A stretch of 64,000 nucleotides of DNA from Asticcacaulis sp. SL142 (GTDB lineage: Bacteria; Pseudomonadota; Alphaproteobacteria; Caulobacterales; Caulobacteraceae), in the NCBI RefSeq assembly GCF_026625745.1, contig NZ_CP113061.1, forward strand, positions 1,637,501 to 1,701,500. Reading direction: 5' to 3'. The stretch's first letter is position 1, and the number at the start of each line of letters is the position of its first letter. Shown here piece after piece: positions 8,004 to 17,099 of the stretch. The translations under genes were made by a program, and so were the position numbers. The notes under the pieces were generated by a model. It saw only the letters and a program-made list of their open reading frames with translations. It was not told the DNA's origin and did not search any database.

Positions 8004-9383
8004 TCAAGCCGGGGTTTTAGCGTGATGAACCAAGTAGTCATCGAACCGGGAAATCTGGATCTGTGGAGCCGAACATCCGGATCGCAGGACGTCTTCGAAT
8101 GCCTGTAAATAGCCGAGAATCCGGCCACGGCCATATCGCATACTCCCCCAAAGGGCTTCGCCATTGTCAAAGATTTCGAGATAGTAGGCGTCTCTTGGTG
8201 CCGTTCTTTTGTCGTTCGCGTATGGCCGAATCCGAAGTGGAACAAACTGCTCGTCTACTTTGAACGGCGTTGCCCTGCTAGCCTCTGAAGGCAAAGTCCG
8301 GAAATTAAATACCGGTGCCTGCGCGGAAATTTTGTTGTGCGACAGATCAATTAATTGGAAATCACTGCGCACAAATGCCGTTTTTCGGCTCAGACTGACG
8401 GCGGCGTGAGTTCGAAGAACGGCTTCTGAGAAACTAGTATCTTTCGGTAGTGAGGTTGACACAAATATGCGGTCAGCGAGATTTCCGACGATCCTGGCGA
8501 GGTCGCCAATCTCACGCCCGGTCGTTATAACTTTCAGCATTGAATTTATACCATCTGAAAAGGGAGCATTGAGTATATTTTGAGCTGTCAGAAGTACCAC
8601 GAACGGTGACGTGCCCAGATTTCGTGCTGCGGCCCGGACCGCTTCCGACACATCGCTATCAACCTCAAAGTAATCGCCTGCAGCCTCAAGACCTGACGTG
8701 ATGGCGGTAAAATCCGCGACGACGCTGTCCCTAAGTCTGTTGATCACTGAAATACGAGCATTTTGGCCTTCCCGGGTTTCGACCCACATGTTTATTCCCC
8801 GAAGGTAGTCTTCGTATTTAAGTCGGACTGGTGATAATTTTGGCGGCTGGTGACGTGCCAATGCTCTATGAAGCGCAACGATCTCTGACAACAGGATACC
8901 CGCCGAGACCGCATCGGCAACAAAGTGGTGCGCGACTAATCCAACGTAATATTCGTCAGTATCACGCTTTACAGCAAAAACTTTCAGTAACGGTCCGGTT
9001 GCTATATCAAAAGGTGTCCATACAATTTCGCTAATGGCCTGCTCTGCGCTTTCCCTGTCCAGATTGCTGCAATCCAGAAACTGTAAGCGCGGCTCTGTAC
9101 CTTCAAGTGGCACTAGCCACGGCGCGTTGTCGCGCTCCACTATACGGCAATTCAGGATGGTATGACGCTTCACAAGCTGCCGGACGGCCTGTTGAAGGGC
9201 CCCTAGCCTGAGAAAGCGAACACGGAGCATACCGTTGGGTTTGTTTGTCGAATCGGGTTTAGTAACCCCGTCTTTGAGCCCCCCCCATGCTGCCAGACAG
9301 AACGATCGTACCGGGCCACTCGGTCCAGCTACAAAGGTTGGAATAGATAAGGTCGAATGAATGTCGCCTTTGATTTCGTCCAT
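8004..9383 (-). CDS. Free-standing NRPS-type condensation domain protein
   Basis: This 459-residue protein is a single condensation-like acyltransferase of the chloramphenicol-acetyltransferase fold. The catalytic motif is LVAHHFVADAVS, giving H152, H153 and D157 of HHxxxD (the usual final Gly is Ala). Preceding segments such as AVRQLVKRHTILNCRI match condensation motif C1/C2 regions. Such proteins move an acyl or aminoacyl group from a carrier protein thioester onto an amine or hydroxyl. The carrier at 16884-17099 and the ligase at 17838-19415 are the likely partners. The start overlaps the stop of the ABC gene in front by one base, so translation is probably coupled. The acceptor could be a small molecule or one of the leader proteins. 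Confidence 0.85.
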   Translation of the reverse strand: MDEIKGDIHSTLSIPTFVAGPSGPVRSFCLAAWGGLKDGVTKPDSTNKPNGMLRVRFLRLGALQQAVRQLVKRHTILNCRIVERDNAPWLVPLEGTEPRLQFLDCSNLDRESAEQAISEIVWTPFDIATGPLLKVFAVKRDTDEYYVGLVAHHFVADAVSAGILLSEIVALHRALARHQPPKLSPVRLKYEDYLRGINMWVETREGQNARISVINRLRDSVVADFTAITSGLEAAGDYFEVDSDVSEAVRAAARNLGTSPFVVLLTAQNILNAPFSDGINSMLKVITTGREIGDLARIVGNLADRIFVSTSLPKDTSFSEAVLRTHAAVSLSRKTAFVRSDFQLIDLSHNKISAQAPVFNFRTLPSEASRATPFKVDEQFVPLRIRPYANDKRTAPRDAYYLEIFDNGEALWGSMRYGRGRILGYLQAFEDVLRSGCSAPQIQISRFDDYLVHHAKTPA

Positions 9384-11209
9384 TAAACTCCCTCCTGCAA
9401 TGCGTTATCATTGGTATTTTCGTTTATATTGATGTCATTGAACTGCAGGGCGTGGAGGTGTGCGTAGAGGCCACCGGCGGCAATAAGTTCATCGTGACTG
9501 CCATGTTCAGCCACCTGCCCCTCGTCCAGGACATAGATGACGTCAGCATGTTTGATCGTTTCCAGCCGGTGGGCGATGATCAGGGTCGTGCGGCCCGTCA
9601 TCAGCCTGGCCATAGACTGGCGGATATAGCGCTCGGATTCAGCATCCTGAGCGTTTGTGGCCTCATCAAATAAAAGGATGGGGGCATCCCGAAGAAAGGC
9701 TCGGGCTATAGCGATGCGTTGCGCCTGACCTTCAGACAAGGAAAGTCCCCCCTCCCCTATGCGCGTGTTCATACCATCAGGGAGGATCGCTATGAACGCA
9801 TCAAGGCCAGTGGCCCGTGCCGCATCCAGAACCTCGTCATCCCTGGCATCCAGCCGGCCAATGCGGATGTTTTCCGCAAGTGTGTCACCGAAAAGCATAA
9901 CCTGATGATCGACGACCGCGATCTGGTTGCGTAATGAGGCAGGATTAACCGAGCGAATGTCCTGGCCATTAACAAGAACCCGGCCCTGATCAGGATCATA
10001 AAAGCGCGAAATCAGGCTAAGCACCGTGCTCTTGCCTGCACCTGATCGGCCGACCAGCGCCGTGACCTTGCCAGCCGGCGCCACGATATCGACACCGCGA
10101 AGCGCGGGAGCCCCGGCAGCAGAATAGGAAAAGTGAACATCTTCGAGCCGGATGGAACCGGCCATGCGGACAAGATCCGGTGCTGCATCGGAGGCCAGAA
10201 GTGTGGACGGGCGATCAATGACCTCAAATACGCGCTGAGCCGCCGCCAGACCCGTTTGAAGGTCGATATTAACACGCGCCAAAGACCTGAGCGGTTGGTA
10301 AGCCCCGTAGACGGCCCCGACAAACACCACAAACGTTCCGGGCGTCAGGGCCTGCGCTACAACGTTCATACCGCCGTAGACCACAATCCCGGCAATTGCC
10401 AGGCCCCCAAGTAAGTCAAAAACTGGAAGTATAGCCGCTTGCAGACTTGTAACCTTAGTTATTAATTTTGCAGCAGAGTCGGCCAGCTTTTTGATGAGGT
10501 CGCGCCTTTGATGCTCAAGACCGAAGCTCTTTACCGTTTTCACGCCGGATAGCGCATCTAAGATCGACGCATTCAGACGCCCAACTTCTGCCTGTGCCTG
10601 AAGTGACGTTTCACGTAAACGCCCGCCCAGGTAAATCAGGCATAGGAGCGAAATCGGCAAGCCAATTATACTGAACGTCGCGAGTTTCCAGTCTGTTACA
10701 AACATGAGCAAAATCATGCTGAACACTGTCATCGTGTCCTTGCCTACCCGTAAGAAAAAGTTACAGAGATTCCCTCGTAATAAATTCACGTCATAGGTAA
10801 ACCGGCTCACCAGAATTGACGGCGAATAGGTGATAAAATCAGTCATGTCTTTGGAGAGGACACTTTCCAGCAGGCGTTTCTGCAGGCCGAGAACCATCTG
10901 CTGCCCGACGTGAATCAGCATGACGCCCTGAATATAGCTCGTAAAACTTCGGGCTATAAAAATACCCGTCACGGCAAAGCCCAACATCCAGAGCAATGTA
11001 GTATCTTTGCCGATAAAGACCTTGTCGACTAATGGTCCCATTAGAAATGTATAGGACGATGCCATGGCCGCGATGACAAACATGCACAACACCGAGACGG
11101 CCAGTAGCAAGAGGTGCCGATGAAGTGAGTCGTCGTACAGTCTTTTCAAAAGTGAGAACGTTTGTCGTTGCGAATGGCGGCGCCGCTTAAGTTGACTATG
11201 AAATGGCAT
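9383..11209 (-). CDS. ABC exporter, membrane domain fused to ATPase (first of a pair)
   Basis: The 608-residue half-transporter has a six-helix membrane domain (about residues 30-330) and a C-terminal ATPase with Walker A VGRSGAGKST, signature LSEGQAQRIAIARAF and Walker B ILLFDEAT. There is no C39 peptidase domain, so it does not cut leaders. MsbA/LapB-like exporters of lipids, peptides or small molecules have this layout. Its neighbour at 11256-13064 has the same layout and an identical ATPase half, so the two probably form a heterodimer with different membrane domains. It lies directly before the condensation gene and may export its product. Confidence 0.9.
   Translation of the reverse strand: MPFHSQLKRRRHSQRQTFSLLKRLYDDSLHRHLLLLAVSVLCMFVIAAMASSYTFLMGPLVDKVFIGKDTTLLWMLGFAVTGIFIARSFTSYIQGVMLIHVGQQMVLGLQKRLLESVLSKDMTDFITYSPSILVSRFTYDVNLLRGNLCNFFLRVGKDTMTVFSMILLMFVTDWKLATFSIIGLPISLLCLIYLGGRLRETSLQAQAEVGRLNASILDALSGVKTVKSFGLEHQRRDLIKKLADSAAKLITKVTSLQAAILPVFDLLGGLAIAGIVVYGGMNVVAQALTPGTFVVFVGAVYGAYQPLRSLARVNIDLQTGLAAAQRVFEVIDRPSTLLASDAAPDLVRMAGSIRLEDVHFSYSAAGAPALRGVDIVAPAGKVTALVGRSGAGKSTVLSLISRFYDPDQGRVLVNGQDIRSVNPASLRNQIAVVDHQVMLFGDTLAENIRIGRLDARDDEVLDAARATGLDAFIAILPDGMNTRIGEGGLSLSEGQAQRIAIARAFLRDAPILLFDEATNAQDAESERYIRQSMARLMTGRTTLIIAHRLETIKHADVIYVLDEGQVAEHGSHDELIAAGGLYAHLHALQFNDININENTNDNALQEGV
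9407..10252. repeat. 846-bp direct repeat, copy 1 (ABC ATPase half)
   Basis: This segment appears identical base for base to 11277-12122. It covers the linker, the whole ATPase domain and most of the C-terminal tail of the ABC gene. The flanking membrane-domain DNA is clearly different, so the identity ends sharply at both edges. This fits recent gene conversion. Confidence 0.9.
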
Positions 11210-11255
11210 TTTGCCCCCCTTTAAACTTCTTCACATTTCTCATTGCGTTTCGTGC

Positions 11256-13064
11256 TCACATGAGTGTCGGCTCAGGATCATTGGTATTTTCGTTTATATT
11301 GATGTCATTGAACTGCAGGGCGTGGAGGTGTGCGTAGAGGCCACCGGCGGCAATAAGTTCATCGTGACTGCCATGTTCAGCCACCTGCCCCTCGTCCAGG
11401 ACATAGATGACGTCAGCATGTTTGATCGTTTCCAGCCGGTGGGCGATGATCAGGGTCGTGCGGCCCGTCATCAGCCTGGCCATAGACTGGCGGATATAGC
11501 GCTCGGATTCAGCATCCTGAGCGTTTGTGGCCTCATCAAATAAAAGGATGGGGGCATCCCGAAGAAAGGCTCGGGCTATAGCGATGCGTTGCGCCTGACC
11601 TTCAGACAAGGAAAGTCCCCCCTCCCCTATGCGCGTGTTCATACCATCAGGGAGGATCGCTATGAACGCATCAAGGCCAGTGGCCCGTGCCGCATCCAGA
11701 ACCTCGTCATCCCTGGCATCCAGCCGGCCAATGCGGATGTTTTCCGCAAGTGTGTCACCGAAAAGCATAACCTGATGATCGACGACCGCGATCTGGTTGC
11801 GTAATGAGGCAGGATTAACCGAGCGAATGTCCTGGCCATTAACAAGAACCCGGCCCTGATCAGGATCATAAAAGCGCGAAATCAGGCTAAGCACCGTGCT
11901 CTTGCCTGCACCTGATCGGCCGACCAGCGCCGTGACCTTGCCAGCCGGCGCCACGATATCGACACCGCGAAGCGCGGGAGCCCCGGCAGCAGAATAGGAA
12001 AAGTGAACATCTTCGAGCCGGATGGAACCGGCCATGCGGACAAGATCCGGTGCTGCATCGGAGGCCAGAAGTGTGGACGGGCGATCAATGACCTCAAATA
12101 CGCGCTGAGCCGCCGCCAGACCGGGCTGAAGAGTGGCATTCGTTTTCGACAAAGACGGGATCGGAGCATAGGCTCCAACAATAGCTCCGACAAAAACCAC
12201 CAACTCACCGGGTGTGAGCGCTCCACTGATAACCTGCATGCCGCCATAAATAATAACAACTGCGACAGCCAGTCCACCTATACCATCAACGACCGGCAAG
12301 ATCGCGCCACCAACCCACGCCCCTTTGACAACCAGACGTGCGAGACTATCCATTTTACTAAATGCCTGCTGTTTCACTTTAGACATCAGACCTAAACTCT
12401 GGACGGTTCTGATCCCCTTAAACGCCTCATTGAGCGTTTGCGTCATATCGGCGACTTCGTTTTGTGTCGTAAGAGATACGCGCCGCAAAGCACGACCGAG
12501 ATATTTCATAGGTATGATCGCCGCGGTCGGAAGGACAAGGCACATTAAAGCCATTTTCCAGTCGGTGAAAAACATCAGACCAATCATAGTCAGGATGGTC
12601 AGAGTGTCTTTGCCAGCAGTAAGGAAGACATCGCATACGGCCGCCCGGATTAAGTTGGCATCATAAATGAATGCCGCTGACAATCGCCCTCTGGACTGTT
12701 CCTGGATTTGGCCCAAACCCTGGTTTACTACGCTTTTAAATAACCGGCCCTGGTAATAGGCAACAATTTTCTGGCCAAGGGAGACGAGCAGAACCTCCTG
12801 AAGGTAACGGGCCAGGCTTCGAAAGGCAAAAATAATAAGTACGCCACCCGCAATAACCGGGAGCATCGCCGGGTCACGCGCGACAAAGACCTCGTCAATA
12901 AGCGGCCCCATCAGATAGGTCTGACTGGAGCTCATAATGGCAATGACAATCATACAGATCAACGCAACCGACAGACTCCAAATATATTTGCTAAGGGCCT
13001 CAGAGTACAATCGTTTAAAAATTGTAACTGATTTGGTGCGACGGCTGCATTCGGGTTTGGACAT
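11256..13064 (-). CDS. ABC exporter, membrane domain fused to ATPase (second of a pair)
   Basis: The 602-residue half-transporter has six predicted helices within about residues 25-320 (for example LSVALICMIVIAIMSS and LPVIAGGVLIIFAFRSL) followed by an ATPase domain identical to that of the neighbouring exporter, with Walker A, signature and Walker B intact. The membrane domain is only distantly similar to its partner, and the last residues (PEPTLM) also differ. It lacks a peptidase domain. It is the first gene of a run of two ABC genes, condensation protein and GT92, 46 bp ahead of the next gene. Export of a modified lipid, peptide or oligosaccharide is the likely job. Confidence 0.9.
   Translation of the reverse strand: MSKPECSRRTKSVTIFKRLYSEALSKYIWSLSVALICMIVIAIMSSSQTYLMGPLIDEVFVARDPAMLPVIAGGVLIIFAFRSLARYLQEVLLVSLGQKIVAYYQGRLFKSVVNQGLGQIQEQSRGRLSAAFIYDANLIRAAVCDVFLTAGKDTLTILTMIGLMFFTDWKMALMCLVLPTAAIIPMKYLGRALRRVSLTTQNEVADMTQTLNEAFKGIRTVQSLGLMSKVKQQAFSKMDSLARLVVKGAWVGGAILPVVDGIGGLAVAVVIIYGGMQVISGALTPGELVVFVGAIVGAYAPIPSLSKTNATLQPGLAAAQRVFEVIDRPSTLLASDAAPDLVRMAGSIRLEDVHFSYSAAGAPALRGVDIVAPAGKVTALVGRSGAGKSTVLSLISRFYDPDQGRVLVNGQDIRSVNPASLRNQIAVVDHQVMLFGDTLAENIRIGRLDARDDEVLDAARATGLDAFIAILPDGMNTRIGEGGLSLSEGQAQRIAIARAFLRDAPILLFDEATNAQDAESERYIRQSMARLMTGRTTLIIAHRLETIKHADVIYVLDEGQVAEHGSHDELIAAGGLYAHLHALQFNDININENTNDPEPTLM
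11277..12122. repeat. 846-bp direct repeat, copy 2 (ABC ATPase half)
   Basis: This is the partner of 9407-10252 at an offset of 1870 bp in the same orientation. Recombination between the copies would delete one membrane domain and leave a single chimaeric ABC gene. Confidence 0.9.
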
Positions 13065-13420
13065 AACTTAGCTCCAGGCGCAAAAATCCATCCGCTCCGC
13101 AGATAACCGCGAATCGAGGGGAGCTTCGTGTGAATAACTGCTTACTTTGAAAAATAGACCGCCACGCACTGAGCAATCAGCGTCACCTTTTCATTACAAT
13201 GCCAGCATTTTCTCAGTAAAAATATTTCATATGACCAACCCTGTTTATTATTATGTTATTTTATACTTCATTTTGCGCAAATTCATAAAATGAATAAACT
13301 AATTTTAAGTTTGCGCACTCACTTTTACTTCACATTATCTTGCATTTTTACCCAAGATTGTCCATCGAAAAAACGCTCCTTTTGCGCGTTTTTTTGCGCT
13401 AGCAGTCGTGTTTTCAAGCT
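13065..13420. other. AT-rich intergenic region with repeated TTTGCGC
   Basis: No gene is supported here. The stretch separates the exporter operon on its right from the ABC pair on its left and should hold the promoter for the ABC-condensation-GT92 run. The heptamer TTTGCGC occurs four times (starting at 13272, 13310, 13381 and 13393), which could be a binding site or chance in AT-rich DNA. Confidence 0.4.
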
Positions 13421-15601
13421 TTACTCATCTGGTATCCTGCCACCAGATCCTGAATTTTGGGGATTGAGGATCTGGTTGATCGCCTGACTTCCCGATAAAT
13501 CCGGATATGGATTTGATACCTTTGCAGATTTAGCAAACTGCCTCACAAGCCTGCCTTTTTTTATGTCGAAGACCTTATCTGCCGCTTCTATAGTCTCCCT
13601 TCGGTGAGCAATTACTATCCGCGTGATGTTCATGACCTTGAGGCTTTGGTTAATGATGCTCTCGTTTTTCACGTCAAGGTGAGAGGTGGCTTCATCGAAA
13701 AACAGAACCTTAGGTTTTTTATACAGAGCACGAGCAATCAGAAGGCGCTGTTTCTGTCCACCAGAAAGACTTCCGCCCATGTCACCTACATGAGAGTCTG
13801 CTTTCATGGGTAACGCCAGTACTTCCTCTTTAAGTGCTGCCATCTCCAGCGAAGTCCACACACGGTCCATGTCGATATGATCATCAAAAAAAGCAACATT
13901 TTCCGCGATCGAACCTGACAACAACTCGTCATCCTGCATTACAACACCGTATGAACGTCGCAATAGCTTGGCCCCCCAAGCTCTGATCGGCCGACCATCA
14001 ACTTTCACTTCACCGCCTGTCGGGTTATAAAGCCCGCTCATAACTTTCATCAGACTGCTTTTGCCTGCTCCAGACGGCCCCACGATGGCCAGAAAGTCAC
14101 CTGCCTCAATTTTTAGATTGATGTTCTTGAAAACAATTGGCTCATGGGGCGCATAACGGAATGAAAGGTTCTCAAGATAAATTTGCCCCTGCAACTCAGG
14201 CAAAGCCGTCTCCACACGATCAATACCTTCCTCTTTGGGATTCAGCACAATGTCGGCGAGGCGCATTGAATAAATATCACTCAGTTTCCACTGTATGAAT
14301 TGTTCGACAACCTTAGTTACCGCTCCTGTAAACTGCCCCTTATAAGCCATGAAGGCATAGAGTATTCCAACCGTCAGATTGCCGGCGATTATAGCCATTA
14401 TTCCAAGATAAATGACGGATGTTGTCACCAGGACATCTAGGCCCTGATGAACGGCATCTACCGAGAATTTGAAGCGGGCAGATTCGAGGTTTCTTTTGAT
14501 CAGTGTTGAATACTGATTAGACCACTGGGTTTCCTGCTGCGTTTCTGCCGCCATCGTTTTGACAGTCTGAATAGCCTTTATCGTCTCGATCCTCTTGCCG
14601 TTTTCCGCAATCATCGCTCCGAGGCTTTCAGCACTCAAACGCAGAGAGCGTGGCAATGTCACGAGTCGAACTATTACGTAACAAACCGTACCCCCGACTA
14701 CGAGTAATCCCAGTTTCCATTCGAACAGGAACATCATCAGCAAGGTTGTAATCGCCAGAACGCCGTCAATTGCCGACGACATAAGGCTACCCGAAATCAA
14801 ATCTCTGATCGGATTAATGGCATCAAACCGTGAGATCGTATCCGCAAGTTTTCGCTTCTGAAACCAGTCGAGCGGCAGTCTCACCAAATGACGAAACAGC
14901 CTAAGGCTCATGTCCCAACTTAGGTATGCAGACAGGTGCTGCATAGCAAAGTTGCGCAGCAGAGCCGCGCCCATATTGAAAAGCCCGAACAAACCAAATC
15001 CAACAGCCAAAACTTTAAGAAGCTCAGCGTCGCCCTTTAGAGCCGCCTGATCTATAGCGAGCTGCATGTAAAAGGGGCTGGCGATAACATAGGCCTGAAG
15101 CATAAGTGACAGAATCAAGGTCTGGCCAAGGCCTGCAAAAAGCTGGGGCGTATACCGCATCCACGACCAGATACTTATAGAGGGCTGCGGCTTTCGGGGC
15201 TTGAATGCCGGCGCTTCGCTGAGTTCGAGGGCTATACCCGTAAAGCGCCGCCCGGCTTCCGTCCGGGTCATCTTAACCCTGCCCAGCGCTGGATCATGGT
15301 AGAAAATGTGGGTTGCAGTAACACGATCCAGAACTACAAAGTGCTTGAGGTTCCAGTGTAAAATGGCGGGCAGCCTGAGTTGGTCCAGTTCTTCGATTTC
15401 GCAGCGAACGGCGCGCGACATCATATCCAGTGCGGCCGCGATATCGGTCATCTGCTGCAAATCCAGGCCGCGACTGGATGTCGGGAATCTCCGTCGCAGT
15501 TCTGCCAGATCATGGTGGGCGCCCATTTTCGCGGCCGAATATGCGATGCAGACCAAACCGCATTCTGAGTGCTCGGATTGAAGGTACTGAACCATCTTCA
15601 A
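13421..15601 (-). CDS. C39-peptidase ABC exporter for double-glycine-leader proteins
   Basis: The 726-residue protein has three parts. An N-terminal C39 cysteine peptidase contains C14 in SECGLVCI, H87 in LKHFVVL and D103 in YHDPALG. A membrane domain spans about residues 155-440. The ATPase has Walker A GPSGAGKSSL, signature LSGGQKQRLLIARAL and Walker B VLFFDEAT. Such peptidase-containing exporters cut after GG and pass the mature chain through the inner membrane, with an HlyD adaptor and an outer-membrane channel. The adaptor gene directly precedes it and overlaps it by 4 bp. The three RW[VI]AGG proteins of this island are its obvious substrates. No outer-membrane TolC gene is nearby, so a chromosomal one may be used. 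Confidence 0.95.
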   Translation of the reverse strand: MKMVQYLQSEHSECGLVCIAYSAAKMGAHHDLAELRRRFPTSSRGLDLQQMTDIAAALDMMSRAVRCEIEELDQLRLPAILHWNLKHFVVLDRVTATHIFYHDPALGRVKMTRTEAGRRFTGIALELSEAPAFKPRKPQPSISIWSWMRYTPQLFAGLGQTLILSLMLQAYVIASPFYMQLAIDQAALKGDAELLKVLAVGFGLFGLFNMGAALLRNFAMQHLSAYLSWDMSLRLFRHLVRLPLDWFQKRKLADTISRFDAINPIRDLISGSLMSSAIDGVLAITTLLMMFLFEWKLGLLVVGGTVCYVIVRLVTLPRSLRLSAESLGAMIAENGKRIETIKAIQTVKTMAAETQQETQWSNQYSTLIKRNLESARFKFSVDAVHQGLDVLVTTSVIYLGIMAIIAGNLTVGILYAFMAYKGQFTGAVTKVVEQFIQWKLSDIYSMRLADIVLNPKEEGIDRVETALPELQGQIYLENLSFRYAPHEPIVFKNINLKIEAGDFLAIVGPSGAGKSSLMKVMSGLYNPTGGEVKVDGRPIRAWGAKLLRRSYGVVMQDDELLSGSIAENVAFFDDHIDMDRVWTSLEMAALKEEVLALPMKADSHVGDMGGSLSGGQKQRLLIARALYKKPKVLFFDEATSHLDVKNESIINQSLKVMNITRIVIAHRRETIEAADKVFDIKKGRLVRQFAKSAKVSNPYPDLSGSQAINQILNPQNSGSGGRIPDE

Positions 15602-16860
15602 TCTTCCGATCGTTTACGCAAAGCTGTGATTGGATCCAGCAGCCATTCGAACAGAGACTTCTCATCAAGCACAAGATCCGCAGTGAGTTTCATGCCCGCC
15701 TTTAGATCCCAGGACCGTCCGTAAGCCTGATGGGTATCTTTGTTAAGAGCTACGACCACTTTGTACATTTGCTCTTTTGTCTCCAGCGGCACAGGCAGTT
15801 CATTCGGCATAATCGGTGCCATTGATATTTCTTCGACATGACCATGCCCTACGCCAAATGTCTGATAGGGATAGGCATCAAACATGATACGAACCTTGTG
15901 GCCTTTTTCGACAAATCCAATCGCGCGCGAAGGCACCCACAGAACGACCTGGGGCAGATGATCACCGCTAATGGGTACAAGGAGTGCCAGGGTTTGATTG
16001 GCTTGTACGAAGTCACCAACCCGGGCCTGGAGGTTTGTAATCTGTCCGGTCTTAAGTGCGTTTATACGCCCAGCCTGGTCCGACTGGATTTTAAGCTGCC
16101 TCTCTTGAAATTGCGCCTGAGAATTGCCCTGATTTGTACGAATGACGCTGAGATCATGCCGAGTAGCCGCAAGTTCAGACTCCATCTGCGCCACTTGATA
16201 TTTTTGCTGTGCCAGGGTTTGATCCATTTGCAAAAGTGACTGACGCGCCTGCAAAAGATTATCCTTCCGGACACCGAGCTGAGCTTGCGAAACATAGGCT
16301 TTTTCGGCCAGCGTATTCATAGCCTCATAGCTTTTCTCCAGGATGGCCACCCGCTCCAGCTGCAAGGATCGTTGCTCCCGCAAAAGCGGCAGGCTTTCGC
16401 GAATGCTGTTCAACTTTGCGTCTATTATATGATTATTTTCCTCGAGACTGAGCTCGCGAGCCATAGCTTCGTCTGAACTGAGTTGCATTTGCTGGCGCGT
16501 AATCTGGTCAACCCGGTTCGACAACCGACTGCCGTCCTCAAGAACCGCATCATACGACAATATAAACAACGGCTCTCCAGATTGGACAGTTTGTCCACTC
16601 TCAGCAGAAACCTTCGTAATTACACCGGCGCGGCCAGAGGTCACCCTTACCACTCCCTCTGCCGGAACCACCTGCCCAAAGACAGTTTCCTTTTTACCGT
16701 ATCTGGCAATCACCAGAAAAATTACCGCAATGACAAAAAGTGCAACCATAAAGACGACTAACATCCAGGTGGCCAGACCCTGATTATTGACGGGCCCTCC
16801 CGTTCTGTTGCGGGATGCATCAACTGCTTCTTTTCTGAAAAATGATGTATCGTCCGGCAT
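15598..16860 (-). CDS. HlyD-family membrane fusion protein
   Basis: The 420-residue product has one membrane anchor near the N-terminus (about residues 30-52, WMLVVFMVALFVIAVIFLVI). A lipoyl-like segment (GQVVPAEGVVRVTSGRAGVI) follows, then a long periplasmic coiled coil (about 130-270, rich in Gln, Leu and Glu) and a beta-barrel end (KVRIMFDAYPYQTFGVGHG). This is the adaptor between the ABC exporter and an outer-membrane channel in type I secretion. It overlaps the start of the C39 exporter gene by 4 bp and follows the carrier protein gene by 23 bp. The same transcript therefore links secretion to the acyl-activating enzymes, which is one reason to think they act on one product. Confidence 0.92.
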   Translation of the reverse strand: MPDDTSFFRKEAVDASRNRTGGPVNNQGLATWMLVVFMVALFVIAVIFLVIARYGKKETVFGQVVPAEGVVRVTSGRAGVITKVSAESGQTVQSGEPLFILSYDAVLEDGSRLSNRVDQITRQQMQLSSDEAMARELSLEENNHIIDAKLNSIRESLPLLREQRSLQLERVAILEKSYEAMNTLAEKAYVSQAQLGVRKDNLLQARQSLLQMDQTLAQQKYQVAQMESELAATRHDLSVIRTNQGNSQAQFQERQLKIQSDQAGRINALKTGQITNLQARVGDFVQANQTLALLVPISGDHLPQVVLWVPSRAIGFVEKGHKVRIMFDAYPYQTFGVGHGHVEEISMAPIMPNELPVPLETKEQMYKVVVALNKDTHQAYGRSWDLKAGMKLTADLVLDEKSLFEWLLDPITALRKRSED

Positions 16861-16883
16861 TTGCCCCCCTGCCTAAGCTTGCA

Positions 16884-17099
16884 CTAGGCCAACAGTGCTT
16901 TTGAAAAAGTAGCAAGTGTGGGGTGATCAAACACAAGGTCGGCATTCACGATAACGTCGAGCGCCTGCTCCACCTGAAAAGCCATTATTGTCACCATGAG
17001 TGAATCCCCGCCCAGCGCAAAAAAATTATCGTCCGGCCCCACGCTCGGCACGCCCAGAGTGGTTGCCCATATCGTTGAAATCGTAGATATTTTATCCAT
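16884..17099 (-). CDS. Acyl/peptidyl carrier protein
   Basis: This 71-residue carrier protein begins MDKISTISTIWATTLGV. The phosphopantetheine attachment site is Ser in ALGGDSLMV, the NRPS-type LGGDSL motif. The ATG at 17099 overlaps the end of the preceding hydrolase gene by 8 bp, and longer frames upstream would run through that gene. It should hold the acyl or aminoacyl group made by the ligase at 17838-19415 and hand it to the condensation protein. No phosphopantetheinyl transferase is encoded in the window, so a host enzyme is needed. Confidence 0.9.
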   Translation of the reverse strand: MDKISTISTIWATTLGVPSVGPDDNFFALGGDSLMVTIMAFQVEQALDVIVNADLVFDHPTLATFSKALLA

